From Fulvivirga sediminis (GTDB taxonomy: Bacteria; Bacteroidota; Bacteroidia; Cytophagales; Cyclobacteriaceae): a stretch of DNA of 64,000 bases. The DNA lies in assembly GCF_016757215.1 (NCBI RefSeq), contig NZ_JAESIY010000002.1, forward strand, positions 186,001-250,000, written 5' to 3'. Below are positions 55,115 through 63,786 of this stretch, one piece after another; position 1 is the first letter of the stretch; the number at the start of each line of letters is the position of its first letter. The translations under genes were made by a program, and so were the position numbers. The notes beneath the pieces are model-generated. The model worked only from the letters and a program-made list of their open reading frames with translations, made no database searches and was not told the origin of the DNA.

Positions 55115-56031
55115 TCCTTCTTCTCATTTTCTGTCCATAATTCAGGGAAAAATATAATTTTTTGAAACCGTGGTGGGAGGTATTTCTGCCAGTTAGTACC
55201 TCCTGTTGCCGCTATGTCTGCTTCATTTTTATGGAGATGCTTTACTGCCGATTTATAATGAGCCAAAGGCCAACTCACATTTGCTAAATAATCAAACTCT
55301 TTTAGCAAATCTACAAGCTGGCTATTGTCTTTGGAAAAATTCTCTTTAAAAATTGCCTCTATGTTTTTGTGTCTATAGGCTTTCGCTCTAAAAATAAAAA
55401 AGTCTGTATACTTTTCTTCGAACTGCTCCAGGGTCAATGTCTTTTTGCCAGAGGATAGTTCTATAGCCGCCTGTTTCCAATAGACATGCTTAAGAAGCTC
55501 CTCAAGGTCCTCTTCTTCCTTAAACAAATGTCTCTGATCAGCAGCTATAAGATTATTCAGTGATGTAGAAGTCATTTCAATAAGACGATATTGTGCCGAT
55601 TGAAAACCACTTGCAGGGAGAAGAGCGGTACGAAACTTAAGGAATTGCTCCTTATCCAACCCTTCAATCATTATAGAAAAAGAGTCAGAAAGCTGTCTCA
55701 AAATGCGGTTAACACGTTCTATTTTCTTAATAAAAAAAGCTTCACTGATATCTTCAGCCCTACCGACCTGCTCTAGCTCCCACAGTATGAGCTTAAAAAA
55801 CAACTCAGACTGCTGATGATAAATAATAAAAACCATTTCATCTTCAAGGCCAGTTTTTGGCGTTTGCAAGCTCAGCAGAGTATCCAGGTGTATATAATCC
55901 CAATAGGTAGTATAGTCAGAATACAAGAGTCCATCGAGGTAAGATGATAGATCCTGCCCCATGGCTTCGTACTTCTCTTCCAGCTTCCTGACTTGCTCCA
56001 GGATTTTCGGATCTATTTCCGACTTATGCAT
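55066..56031 (-). CDS. kynA: Tryptophan 2,3-dioxygenase
   Basis: 321 residues, heme enzyme of the TDO family that opens the indole ring to N-formylkynurenine. YTTYWDYIHLDTLLSLQ, DEMVFIIYHQQSELFFKLIL (the active-site His) and LLPASGFQSAQYRLIE are diagnostic. AATGGTNWQKYLPPRF is the C-terminal loop that closes over the substrate. The likely heme ligand is a His in VKHLHKNEAD. Divergent from a glutaryl-CoA dehydrogenase-like gene; tryptophan degradation can lead to glutaryl-CoA, so the pair may be linked. Other kynurenine-pathway genes are not in the window. Confidence 0.92.
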   Translation of the reverse strand: MHKSEIDPKILEQVRKLEEKYEAMGQDLSSYLDGLLYSDYTTYWDYIHLDTLLSLQTPKTGLEDEMVFIIYHQQSELFFKLILWELEQVGRAEDISEAFFIKKIERVNRILRQLSDSFSIMIEGLDKEQFLKFRTALLPASGFQSAQYRLIEMTSTSLNNLIAADQRHLFKEEEDLEELLKHVYWKQAAIELSSGKKTLTLEQFEEKYTDFFIFRAKAYRHKNIEAIFKENFSKDNSQLVDLLKEFDYLANVSWPLAHYKSAVKHLHKNEADIAATGGTNWQKYLPPRFQKIIFFPELWTENEKKEWGKSWLLKEVLGKTD

Positions 56032-56063
56032 TTTTGATATTGAGATTTTTGGCTATTGTTGTG

Positions 56064-56071
56064 TAAATTTG
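56064..56071 (+). promoter_or_regulatory. -7-like box before the acyl-CoA dehydrogenase gene
   Basis: TAAATTTG fits TAnnTTTG and would give a leader of about 30 nt. No TTTG stands at 19-21 bp upstream. A weak candidate. Confidence 0.3.
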
Positions 56072-56106
56072 ATATTTAAAACTGAATAACCCAAATCTCC
56101 CTTTAT

Positions 56107-57324
56107 ATGTCTGACAAATCTAATAATCATTTTGCCGGAAAAAAGGCTGCAAACGATTTCTTTGAATCTCCGGATTTTTATGTAGTAGATGATTTGCTCA
56201 CAGAAGAGCACTTACTCATCAGGGCGTCTATTCGCGATTTTGTGAAAAAGGAAATTACTCCATATGTGGAACAATGGTGTCAGGACGCTTATTTCCCTTA
56301 TGATATTGTGAAGAAATTTGGAGAAATAGGTGCTTTTGGACCTACTGTTCCTGAGCAATATGGTGGCGGCGGGCTAGACTACATCTCTTATGGCCTTATT
56401 ATGCAGGAAATAGAAAGAGGAGATTCTGGCATGCGCTCTACGGCTTCAGTTCAAGGATCTTTGGTCATGTATCCTATTTATAAATTTGGATCTGAAGAGC
56501 AACGCAACAAATATCTTCCCAAATTAGCCTCTGGTGAATGGCTAGGGTGCTTTGGGCTTACAGAGCCTGATCATGGCTCTAACCCTAGTGGCATGCTCAC
56601 TAATTTTAAAGACATGGGAGATCATTACCTGCTAAATGGTGCTAAAATGTGGATTTCTAACTCTCCTAAGGCAGATGTAGCAGTAGTTTGGGCAAAAAAT
56701 GAAGAAGGCCGAATTCATGGCTTAATAGTAGAACGTGGCATGGAAGGCTTTAGTACTCCCGAAACTCATAACAAATGGAGCTTGAGAGCTAGCTGCACCG
56801 GTGAACTTGTATTTGACAACGTAAAAGTTCCAAAAGAAAATCTTCTCCCTAATAAAAGTGGACTAGGCGCCCCTCTCATGTGTCTTGACTCGGCTCGCTA
56901 TGGTATCGCTTGGGGTGCTATAGGAGCAGCTATGGACTGCTATGACTCTGCTCGCAGATATGCAGCAGAAAGAATTCAATTTAACAAACCCATAGCCTCT
57001 TTTCAGCTTACACAGAAGAAATTATCAGAAATGCTAACAGAAATCACCAAAGCTCAACTACTTAATTGGAAGTTAGGTAAAATGATGGATGAAGGTAAAG
57101 CCACAACGGCTCAAATTTCTATGGCTAAAAGAAACTCTGTACACACCGCCTTAACAATAGCCAGAGAGGCCCGGCAGATCCATGGTGGCATGGGAATTAC
57201 AGGTGAATACCCCATCATGAGACATATGATGAATCTGGAATCAGTAATCACTTATGAAGGTACGCATGACATACACCTACTCATATTAGGAGCAGACATA
57301 ACCGGCATACCTGCATTTAGCTGA
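56107..57324 (+). CDS. gcdH: Acyl-CoA dehydrogenase, glutaryl-CoA dehydrogenase-like
   Basis: 405 residues, full acyl-CoA dehydrogenase fold. The FAD-binding GCFGLTEPDHGSNPSGM and WISNSPKADVAVVWAKN, and the C-terminal QIHGGMGITGEYPIMRHMMNLESVITYEGTHD block fit the glutaryl-CoA group. The catalytic Glu is in YEGTHD, and the short-chain pocket residues follow the GcdH pattern. It would convert glutaryl-CoA to crotonyl-CoA in lysine and tryptophan breakdown. It is divergent from the tryptophan dioxygenase gene with only 75 bp between. Another acyl-CoA specificity cannot be excluded. Confidence 0.85.
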   Translation: MSDKSNNHFAGKKAANDFFESPDFYVVDDLLTEEHLLIRASIRDFVKKEITPYVEQWCQDAYFPYDIVKKFGEIGAFGPTVPEQYGGGGLDYISYGLIMQEIERGDSGMRSTASVQGSLVMYPIYKFGSEEQRNKYLPKLASGEWLGCFGLTEPDHGSNPSGMLTNFKDMGDHYLLNGAKMWISNSPKADVAVVWAKNEEGRIHGLIVERGMEGFSTPETHNKWSLRASCTGELVFDNVKVPKENLLPNKSGLGAPLMCLDSARYGIAWGAIGAAMDCYDSARRYAAERIQFNKPIASFQLTQKKLSEMLTEITKAQLLNWKLGKMMDEGKATTAQISMAKRNSVHTALTIAREARQIHGGMGITGEYPIMRHMMNLESVITYEGTHDIHLLILGADITGIPAFS

Positions 57325-57416
57325 TTTTCACATATTTTAACCTAAAATAGCGACCGACGGCATTAACATATCGTTTTGCCACTTGTTTCTTTTTTGTAAA
57401 TCAAACCACGAGAAGC

Positions 57417-59165
57417 ATGAAAGAGACAGTAGCAGAATATATACTTAAAAAACTAAAAGAGATAGGAGTAAAACGCATCTGGGCAGTAACAGGAGATGCC
57501 CTTAATGCTTTTGCCGATGCCGTTCAAAAAGATGATGAGCTGGAGTGGATCTCGGTACGCCATGAAGAGAATGCTGCATTCGCCTGCTATGGCTCAGCTC
57601 AGCTTACTGAAGACCTGGCCGTATGTGCTGGCACTGTAGGCCCTGGCGCTCTACACCTCATTAACGGCCTATACAATGCCAAGAAAGCTCGCGTACCCGT
57701 ACTTGCCATCACAGGACAGGTACCTACGGCTAACATTGGCACAGACTACTTCCAAGAAACGAATCTTACCAAGATTTTTGATGATATATGTGCCTTTCAA
57801 GGCATTATCAGAACACCAGATCAAACGCCTCGTTTGTTAAATAAGGCCATTCAAATAGCGCTTTGGGAACAAACAGTGGTGAGAATAGAAATACCACACG
57901 ACCTCACCACTCAAAAGCTGGATGCCGACTATTTTGATCACCCTATCATTAGATCTAAGTCTAAGCTAATATGTACTGATGAGGACATCAATAAGGCCGC
58001 TGAAATTTTAAGTAACAAAACGAAAGTTACCATATTAGCCGGCTGTGGAGCCAGAAAAGCAAAAGATGAGGTTATTTCACTTTCCAACAAACTAAAAGCT
58101 CCTATAGTACACACTCTTAAGGCATCAGACGTATATGATTCTTCATTAGAAAATGTAGTAGGTCTTACAGGCCTTATAGGAAACCACCCAGGATATAGTG
58201 CCGTACTTAATTGTGATGTACTGCTCATGATTGGAACTGACTTCCCTTACAGCAACTTTTTACCGCATGATAAAGAAGTAATTCAAATTGATATCCGGCC
58301 TGAAAACTTAGGTAATAGAACTCACATCACACACGGCATAGTAGGTGATGCTGCCGATACTGTAGGTAGAATAAATGCCCAAATTGTAGCCAATGAAAGT
58401 GCATCGTTTATGGAAAGTCATCAAAAGTCGCACCGTAAGTGGTTAGAGAAAATGGAAAAGGAAAGTGACCTTAGCAATGACAGCACACCTCTATTGCCTA
58501 GCTTATTTGCTGCTGAGATAAATAGACAAGCCTCTACAGACGCTGTTTTCGCCATGGATACAGGTGAATCTGTAGTTTGGGGTGTGCGGTACATTACATT
58601 TAATAACGAGCGGAGAATTATCGGCAGTTTTAATCATGGCTCCATGGCTGTTGGCTTGCCAGCATGTCTGGGTGCACAAGCAGCCTACCCAGGAAGGCAA
58701 GTTTGGGGATTGGTAGGTGATGGTGCTTTTGGCATGTCTATGCATGATCTGATTACAGCGGTTAGGTACAACTACCCTATCAAACTGATCGTGTTTAATA
58801 ACAGCGAATTGAGTTTTGTGAAAATGGAAATGGAAGAAGCTGGATTTCCTATGGCTAATGAGTCTTTAAAACTACAAAACCCTGATTTTGTTGCTTACGC
58901 GAAAGCTTGTGGAGCAGATGGAATGAAAGTAGAAAAAGCAGAAGATATAGCCATTGCCATAAAAAAGGCCATTGAATCTCCTAAGCCATTCATTATAGAT
59001 GCTGTGGTATCATCAGGAGCACTAACCTTACCTCCTAAAATCACTCTGGAGCAGGCATATGGCTTTACCAAATCTAAAGCTAAGGAAGCTATTTTAGCAT
59101 TGGAAGGAGATGATAGTCAATGGGATAATATTAAAAACGAAATAAAGGCCTATTTCGCTAAATAG
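57417..59165 (+). CDS. poxB: Pyruvate oxidase/quinone-type pyruvate dehydrogenase
   Basis: 582 residues, ThDP-dependent. The N-terminal PYR domain has RIWAVTGDALNAF and SVRHEENAAFACYGSAQL with the activating Glu. The central Rossmann-like domain binds FAD (LAGCGARKAKDE). The PP domain has GLVGDGAFGMSMHDL and VFNNSELS. FNHGSMAVGLPACLGAQ is typical of PoxB, which decarboxylates pyruvate to acetate and passes electrons to membrane quinone, here menaquinone. The membrane-binding C-terminal peptide is not obvious. It stands alone and ends in a hairpin shared with the next gene. Confidence 0.85.
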   Translation: MKETVAEYILKKLKEIGVKRIWAVTGDALNAFADAVQKDDELEWISVRHEENAAFACYGSAQLTEDLAVCAGTVGPGALHLINGLYNAKKARVPVLAITGQVPTANIGTDYFQETNLTKIFDDICAFQGIIRTPDQTPRLLNKAIQIALWEQTVVRIEIPHDLTTQKLDADYFDHPIIRSKSKLICTDEDINKAAEILSNKTKVTILAGCGARKAKDEVISLSNKLKAPIVHTLKASDVYDSSLENVVGLTGLIGNHPGYSAVLNCDVLLMIGTDFPYSNFLPHDKEVIQIDIRPENLGNRTHITHGIVGDAADTVGRINAQIVANESASFMESHQKSHRKWLEKMEKESDLSNDSTPLLPSLFAAEINRQASTDAVFAMDTGESVVWGVRYITFNNERRIIGSFNHGSMAVGLPACLGAQAAYPGRQVWGLVGDGAFGMSMHDLITAVRYNYPIKLIVFNNSELSFVKMEMEEAGFPMANESLKLQNPDFVAYAKACGADGMKVEKAEDIAIAIKKAIESPKPFIIDAVVSSGALTLPPKITLEQAYGFTKSKAKEAILALEGDDSQWDNIKNEIKAYFAK

Positions 59166-59173
59166 AGTATTAG

Positions 59174-59208
59174 ATGCTTTTGGAGCTACTTAAGAGCTTC
59201 AAAAGCAT
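59174..59208 (+). terminator. Terminator hairpin of the pyruvate oxidase gene
   Basis: ATGCTTTTGGAGCT and AGCTTCAAAAGCAT pair at 13 of 14 with a 7-nt loop, followed by ATTTTCC. The right arm overlaps the last codons of the convergent DUF4268 gene, an economical arrangement. Confidence 0.55.
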
Positions 59209-59647
59209 ATTTTCCATCACTCCAAAATTCATCTAAAGCTATAATCCTGGGTTTTAAAAAAGAAATAATATCTGGCCAGGTTTCTTTATTAAAAACGTTC
59301 ACCCCTGTCTTCTGAGTAAAAACTCTACTTATTTCCTGGCCATATTCATTATGGTAATCCTTTTCCCATTCCCATTCTTCATTTACAGAAGCGGCGAGCA
59401 TAAGGTGTAATTCCTGTAATTGCTCATAAAACAACTCACGAATGCCTTCATCAGAATGTGTAAGTTCTATTCCAATGTATACCTTTTTTTTATCGGCTTC
59501 CATTCGAAAGTATACATCCTTCAAGCCCGTTTTATAATTTACCCAGTTTATTTTAAGACCTTCTGCTGATAAATGAGGAGCAATATACCGACCAAATGTA
59601 GTCCAAAACTCCTCTTTCAGCTTAGCCACTTGTTCACGTGTGTACAT
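59186..59647 (-). CDS. DUF4268 domain protein
   Basis: From the ATG at 59647 the protein has 153 residues, starting MYTREQVAKLKEEFWTTFGRY. KINWVNYKTGLKDVYFRMEADKKKVYIGIEL is the conserved DUF4268 core, related to PD-(D/E)xK-like nuclease folds by weak similarity. It is common in Bacteroidota, but its function is not known. No partner gene is next to it: the DUF1573 gene upstream is separated by 34 bp and may be cotranscribed. Confidence 0.8.
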   Translation of the reverse strand: MYTREQVAKLKEEFWTTFGRYIAPHLSAEGLKINWVNYKTGLKDVYFRMEADKKKVYIGIELTHSDEGIRELFYEQLQELHLMLAASVNEEWEWEKDYHNEYGQEISRVFTQKTGVNVFNKETWPDIISFLKPRIIALDEFWSDGKYAFEALK

Positions 59648-59681
59648 GAATAAATTTAAATCTTTAACAATGAAAAGAGTT

Positions 59682-60788
59682 TTATTTAAACTCACCTTCA
59701 GCTTCTACGTAAGCCTTCACCGTTACCCTTTGAGCTGAGGCAGTAGGGTCATTGCTAAAAATAGTCACAGATTTTTGCTGGTTCCCTCTTCTTCCATTGG
59801 AGTTGAAAGTAATTTTAACCTCAGTGCTTTCTCCTGGCTTCAAATTATCTTTTTTTACAGAAGCCTCTGCACACGAGCAATTCGATTTTGCTTCCCTTAT
59901 TTTCAATTCAGTTTTACCACTATTATATAGTTGGAAGCTTGTAGTCACTTTTTCTCCTTGCTTAATCTTCCCAAAATCATGCACCGGAGAAGATATTTTT
60001 AATCGTGGAGCTTCAGCCAAATCCTCTTGAGATAAAGGAGGGAAATACTCCATTACTGTAGCATAAACAGATATTGATTTGGTGGCATCATCACCGTCTT
60101 CATCAGTATAAAAAGTAACATTATCAGAGTTAAAACCAAGGTTATTATTAGTTTTACCTTCGTAAATTATTTCTATCTCTCCACTTTCTTTTGGCAATAA
60201 TACCTGAGGGTTAAATTTTAATTTTATAAACTCAGGAGCCACATATTCCTTTTCAAAAACAATAGGTTCACTCCCAGAATTATACACATCAAATTTCTTA
60301 GTGGTAGGTTCTTCTGAGGTGAGTACCTTGCCCATATTGAAAGAGCGGTATTTTACTCTGAGCTTACCCATAGAAGTAGGAAGATCTTCTTCCATAGACT
60401 CTCTCAAAGGAGTTACATTTCCTCGAATATATAATCTTACAGGCGCAGGCTGGCCTTCCAACATAACGGTAAGGCTTTTATTAAAGGAACCAGGCCTATT
60501 ATGAGTATCATATCTGGCTTGAATAAATCCAGTTTCTCCGGGTTTCACTTCTTCTTTAGTCCAGTCTGGAGTAGTACATCCACATGATGCCTTTACTGAG
60601 CTGATTTTTATGGGCTGAAGTCCTTTATTTATGAAGCTGAACTGATGAACAGCCGCTCCATCTTCTTCTTTTATGGTTCCAAAATCAAAGGTTTTTTCAC
60701 TAAAAACCATCTCTTCTTCCTGCTGAGCAAAACCGTGCATTGACACCCAACTCATAATAACCAATAAAAGTATTCTGGATTTCATCAT
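59682..60788 (-). CDS. Exported DUF1573 repeat protein (Ig-like)
   Basis: 368 residues with signal peptide (SRILLLVIMSWVSMHGFAQ). It has three beta-sandwich domains of the DUF1573 type. Two carry the motif KISSVKASCGCTTPDWTKEEVKPGE or its equivalent AKSNCSCAEASVKKDNLKPGE, which hold conserved Cys pairs. These are periplasmic or surface proteins of unknown function that resemble ASH/MSP domains. The start may be 60788 or the ATG 3 nt later. It may form a unit with the DUF4268 gene. Confidence 0.82.
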   Translation of the reverse strand: MMKSRILLLVIMSWVSMHGFAQQEEEMVFSEKTFDFGTIKEEDGAAVHQFSFINKGLQPIKISSVKASCGCTTPDWTKEEVKPGETGFIQARYDTHNRPGSFNKSLTVMLEGQPAPVRLYIRGNVTPLRESMEEDLPTSMGKLRVKYRSFNMGKVLTSEEPTTKKFDVYNSGSEPIVFEKEYVAPEFIKLKFNPQVLLPKESGEIEIIYEGKTNNNLGFNSDNVTFYTDEDGDDATKSISVYATVMEYFPPLSQEDLAEAPRLKISSPVHDFGKIKQGEKVTTSFQLYNSGKTELKIREAKSNCSCAEASVKKDNLKPGESTEVKITFNSNGRRGNQQKSVTIFSNDPTASAQRVTVKAYVEAEGEFK

Positions 60789-60984
60789 AAATGGAATTTT
60801 ATTTTCTGTAAAGGTAATAAAAATGCGAATGAGTTATAAATAAACATCATTCATTAACATGTTGATAACAAATTAAGAGAGCATGTAACCTACATCAAAA
60901 CCAAGGCATATAAATCTAAACGCTTACAATTCGGCATTTTTAAAAAGGATTGTGTTTATTTGTTAAAAAACATTTAAAGATATT

Positions 60985-61953
60985 ATGGCAAGAATTTTAA
61001 CCGGCATCCAAAGTAGCGGAAGGCCCCACTTAGGAAACATATTGGGAGCCATAAAGCCGGCCATTGAGTTATCAAAAATAGAAAATAACGAATCATTGTT
61101 TTTCATTGCTGATTTTCACTCTCTCACTACCATTAAAGATGCTAAGTTGAGAACTGAAAATGTAAACGCTATTGCGGCAGCATGGCTTGCCTTTGGCTTC
61201 GATACGGATAAAAATATATTCTACCGCCAGTCTAAAATACCAGAAGTATGCGAATTAACATGGTACCTTAACTGCCATACTCCTTTCCCAATGCTGGCTA
61301 ATGCTCATTCATTTAAGGAAAAGTCTGATAAGCTATCTGATGTAAACTCTGGTTTATTCACCTACCCAGTACTCATGACTGCTGACATTTTACTTTATGA
61401 TGCGGAACAAGTGCCTGTAGGCAAAGACCAGAAGCAGCACTTGGAAATGGCAAGGGATATAGCCAGTTCATTTAACAACCAGTATGGCGAAACCTTCGTG
61501 CTACCAGAACCGCGTATAGATGAAAATGTAATGACAATACCTGGTACTGATGGGCAAAAGATGAGCAAGTCTTACGGTAACACTATCGATATCTTTTTGG
61601 CAGATAAACCATTAAGAAAAAGTGTTATGGCTATTGTAACAGACAGCACGCCATTAGAAGAACCTAAAGATCCGGATACATGTAATGTGTTTGCCATCTA
61701 TAAACTTGTAGCTACGAGCGAACAAACTGAGGCTTTACGTCAAAAGTATTTGGGCGGTAACTTTGGCTATGGACATGCTAAACAGGAACTATATGAATTA
61801 CTGGTAGCGAAGTTTGAAGAACCAAGAAAAATATTCAACTACTATATGGAAAACCCAGAAGAGCTAGATGCCAAACTAAAAAAAGGCGAAGAAAGAGCTC
61901 GGGAAATAGCCATTCAAGTATTAGGAAAAGTTAGAGAAAAATTAGGATTTTAA
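60985..61953 (+). CDS. trpS: Tryptophan-tRNA ligase
   Basis: 322 residues, class I aminoacyl-tRNA synthetase. The HIGH signature is GRPHLGNILGA, and the KMSKS signature is GTDGQKMSKSYGN. MTADILLYDAEQVPVGKDQKQHLEMARDIA is the tryptophan/ATP pocket region. Length is typical for the bacterial enzyme. It charges tRNA-Trp in the cytoplasm. It stands alone and ends in a perfect bidirectional terminator. No T-box-like leader is visible, as expected in Bacteroidota. Confidence 0.97.
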   Translation: MARILTGIQSSGRPHLGNILGAIKPAIELSKIENNESLFFIADFHSLTTIKDAKLRTENVNAIAAAWLAFGFDTDKNIFYRQSKIPEVCELTWYLNCHTPFPMLANAHSFKEKSDKLSDVNSGLFTYPVLMTADILLYDAEQVPVGKDQKQHLEMARDIASSFNNQYGETFVLPEPRIDENVMTIPGTDGQKMSKSYGNTIDIFLADKPLRKSVMAIVTDSTPLEEPKDPDTCNVFAIYKLVATSEQTEALRQKYLGGNFGYGHAKQELYELLVAKFEEPRKIFNYYMENPEELDAKLKKGEERAREIAIQVLGKVREKLGF

Positions 61954-61994
61954 ACAAAGAAGGCGTTGAATTAAAATTCAACGCCTTCTTTGTT
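61953..61994. terminator. Perfect bidirectional terminator between convergent genes
   Basis: Two 20-bp arms (61953-61972 and 61975-61994) are exact inverse copies. The right arm ends CTTCTTTGTT and TTGC follows. It serves trpS on the plus strand and the 62002 gene on the minus strand. Confidence 0.85.
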
Positions 61995-62001
61995 TTGCAT
62001 T

Positions 62002-62412
62002 TTACTTAGCAGTCCACACCACTTCTCTGCTATTAGCATCTATTTGCAATATAATCCTTACGGGTTTGGGCAATAACACAAGCTTAGTTTCATTGCCTGC
62101 ATAATCATCTACCTCTACATACACCCCCTGCTTAAAATCCACATCGTATCCATCGGCTGTCTTTTTAATTTTTTTAGGAAGGTAAGCGATAGGCAATAAA
62201 ACGTCGCTATCAGGGCAAAATTCGTCATGCACTTCATGCAATGCATCTTCTAAATAATCTCCATAATTTTCCTGAAAGTCATCTTCGAGATCATGAAGGT
62301 CTTCTTCCAGATCATCATAGCTCTCGCTACTATAATCAAGCCTACTAAGTTCTATTCTCCTATCTATTATTGTTACTAAGTCTTTATCTAATTTGCTAAT
62401 GTCCATTTGCAT
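62002..62412 (-). CDS. Acidic protein of unknown function
   Basis: 136 residues, strongly acidic in the first half (SYDDLEEDLHDLEDDFQENYGDYLEDALHEV), then a beta-rich half (YVEVDDYAGNETKLVLLPKPVRIILQ). There is no signal or membrane segment. The family is not recognised, although short homologues seem usual in Cytophagales. Starts at 62412 or 62406 are both possible. It is convergent with trpS and shares its terminator. Confidence 0.7.
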   Translation of the reverse strand: MQMDISKLDKDLVTIIDRRIELSRLDYSSESYDDLEEDLHDLEDDFQENYGDYLEDALHEVHDEFCPDSDVLLPIAYLPKKIKKTADGYDVDFKQGVYVEVDDYAGNETKLVLLPKPVRIILQIDANSREVVWTAK

Positions 62413-62560
62413 TGATTTTTTAAAAGAGCACAAAATTCCAGAGACTGATTATAAGTTCCAAAAATATCATTTGAAATCTAACAGCCAATACTAAAATAAT
62501 TTTTAAAGAATATCATATCCTGTAAATTTACTAATACACCAAATATAAAATGCTACTATT

Positions 62561-63655
62561 ATGGAACATGATTTTCTTCCTATTCTCGGCACCGACTATA
62601 TTGAATTTTATGTAGGCAATGCCAAACAATCAGCCATGTATTATCAAACTGCGTTTGGCTACAAATTGATTGCTTATGCCGGACTAGAAACTGGTCTCAA
62701 AGACCGAACGAGCTACGTGCTACAGCAGGGAAAAATAAAGCTAGTGCTCACTTCTTCTCTAAAACCTGACACTACTATCTCTGAGCACGTAAACAAACAT
62801 GGTGACGGCGTAAAAGTGCTGGCCCTTTGGGTGGATGACGCTAGTGCGTCGTTTGAAGAAACCACTAAACGAGGAGCTACTCCGGTACACCCTCCCACTC
62901 CCATATCAGATGAATTTGGCAGTGTAATTTATTCTTCCATTCAAACCTACGGAGAAACCATTCATACTTTTATTGAAAGAAAAAATTATAGCGGCCCATT
63001 TCTTCCTGGCTTTATAGAAAAAAGTAGTTTAATAGATATTAAACCGATCGGATTACAATATGTAGATCATTGTGTAGGAAATGTTGGTTGGGGAGAAATG
63101 AACAAGTGGGTGAAGTTCTATGAGGAAGTAATGGGTTTTAAGCTGCTTATCACTTTTGATGACAAAGATATCTCTACCGAATACAGCGCGTTAATGTCTA
63201 AAGTGGTCTCTAACGGAAACGGCTACATTAAATTCCCTATAAATGAACCTGCCAAAGGCAAAAAGAAGTCTCAAATAGAAGAATATATTGATTTTTATCA
63301 TGGAGCAGGAGTACAGCACATAGCCATAGCTACAGATGACATTATACATACTGTTTCAGAATTAAGATCAAGAGGAGTTGAATTCCTGATAGTTCCGGAG
63401 AATTATTATAACGAACTCACCGACAGAGTGGGCGAAATTGAAGAAGATATTAAACAACTGAAAGATTTAAACATTTTAGTAGATAGAGATGAAGAAGGTT
63501 ATCTTTTGCAAATATTTACTAAGCCTGTGCAGGACCGCCCTACGGTGTTTTATGAAATAATACAGAGAAAAGGAGCGAAATCTTTTGGTAAAGGTAATTT
63601 CAAAGCTCTTTTCGAAGCTATTGAGCGAGAACAAGAGTTGCGTGGAAACTTATAA
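62561..63655 (+). CDS. hpd: 4-Hydroxyphenylpyruvate dioxygenase
   Basis: 364 residues, a VOC-fold Fe(II) enzyme that makes homogentisate in tyrosine breakdown. The iron ligands are H170 (YVDHCVG), H253 (GVQHIAIATDDI) and E332 (VFYEIIQRKG). The C-terminal helix FGKGNFKALFEAIEREQ closes the active site. Length and motifs are those of the bacterial HPPD. No homogentisate dioxygenase is in the window, so the later steps must be elsewhere. Confidence 0.95.
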   Translation: MEHDFLPILGTDYIEFYVGNAKQSAMYYQTAFGYKLIAYAGLETGLKDRTSYVLQQGKIKLVLTSSLKPDTTISEHVNKHGDGVKVLALWVDDASASFEETTKRGATPVHPPTPISDEFGSVIYSSIQTYGETIHTFIERKNYSGPFLPGFIEKSSLIDIKPIGLQYVDHCVGNVGWGEMNKWVKFYEEVMGFKLLITFDDKDISTEYSALMSKVVSNGNGYIKFPINEPAKGKKKSQIEEYIDFYHGAGVQHIAIATDDIIHTVSELRSRGVEFLIVPENYYNELTDRVGEIEEDIKQLKDLNILVDRDEEGYLLQIFTKPVQDRPTVFYEIIQRKGAKSFGKGNFKALFEAIEREQELRGNL

Positions 63656-63664
63656 AACATTTAT

Positions 63665-63693
63665 TTTGACATCGGGTTTTAATATGATATTAT
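63665..63693 (+). promoter_or_regulatory. Candidate promoter of the phosphohexomutase gene
   Basis: TTTGACA is followed by TATTAT 16 bp after the TTGACA. The TTTG also stands 19 bp before TATTATAA, which agrees with TAnnTTTG only in its TA. A weak candidate. Confidence 0.35.
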
Positions 63694-63786
63694 AACAGCT
63701 TTATATAAGCATTAATATAAGATTTACCTAATTCGGCAAGCGTTGAATTATTTAACATACACACATTAACAAACGTACTTACATCC

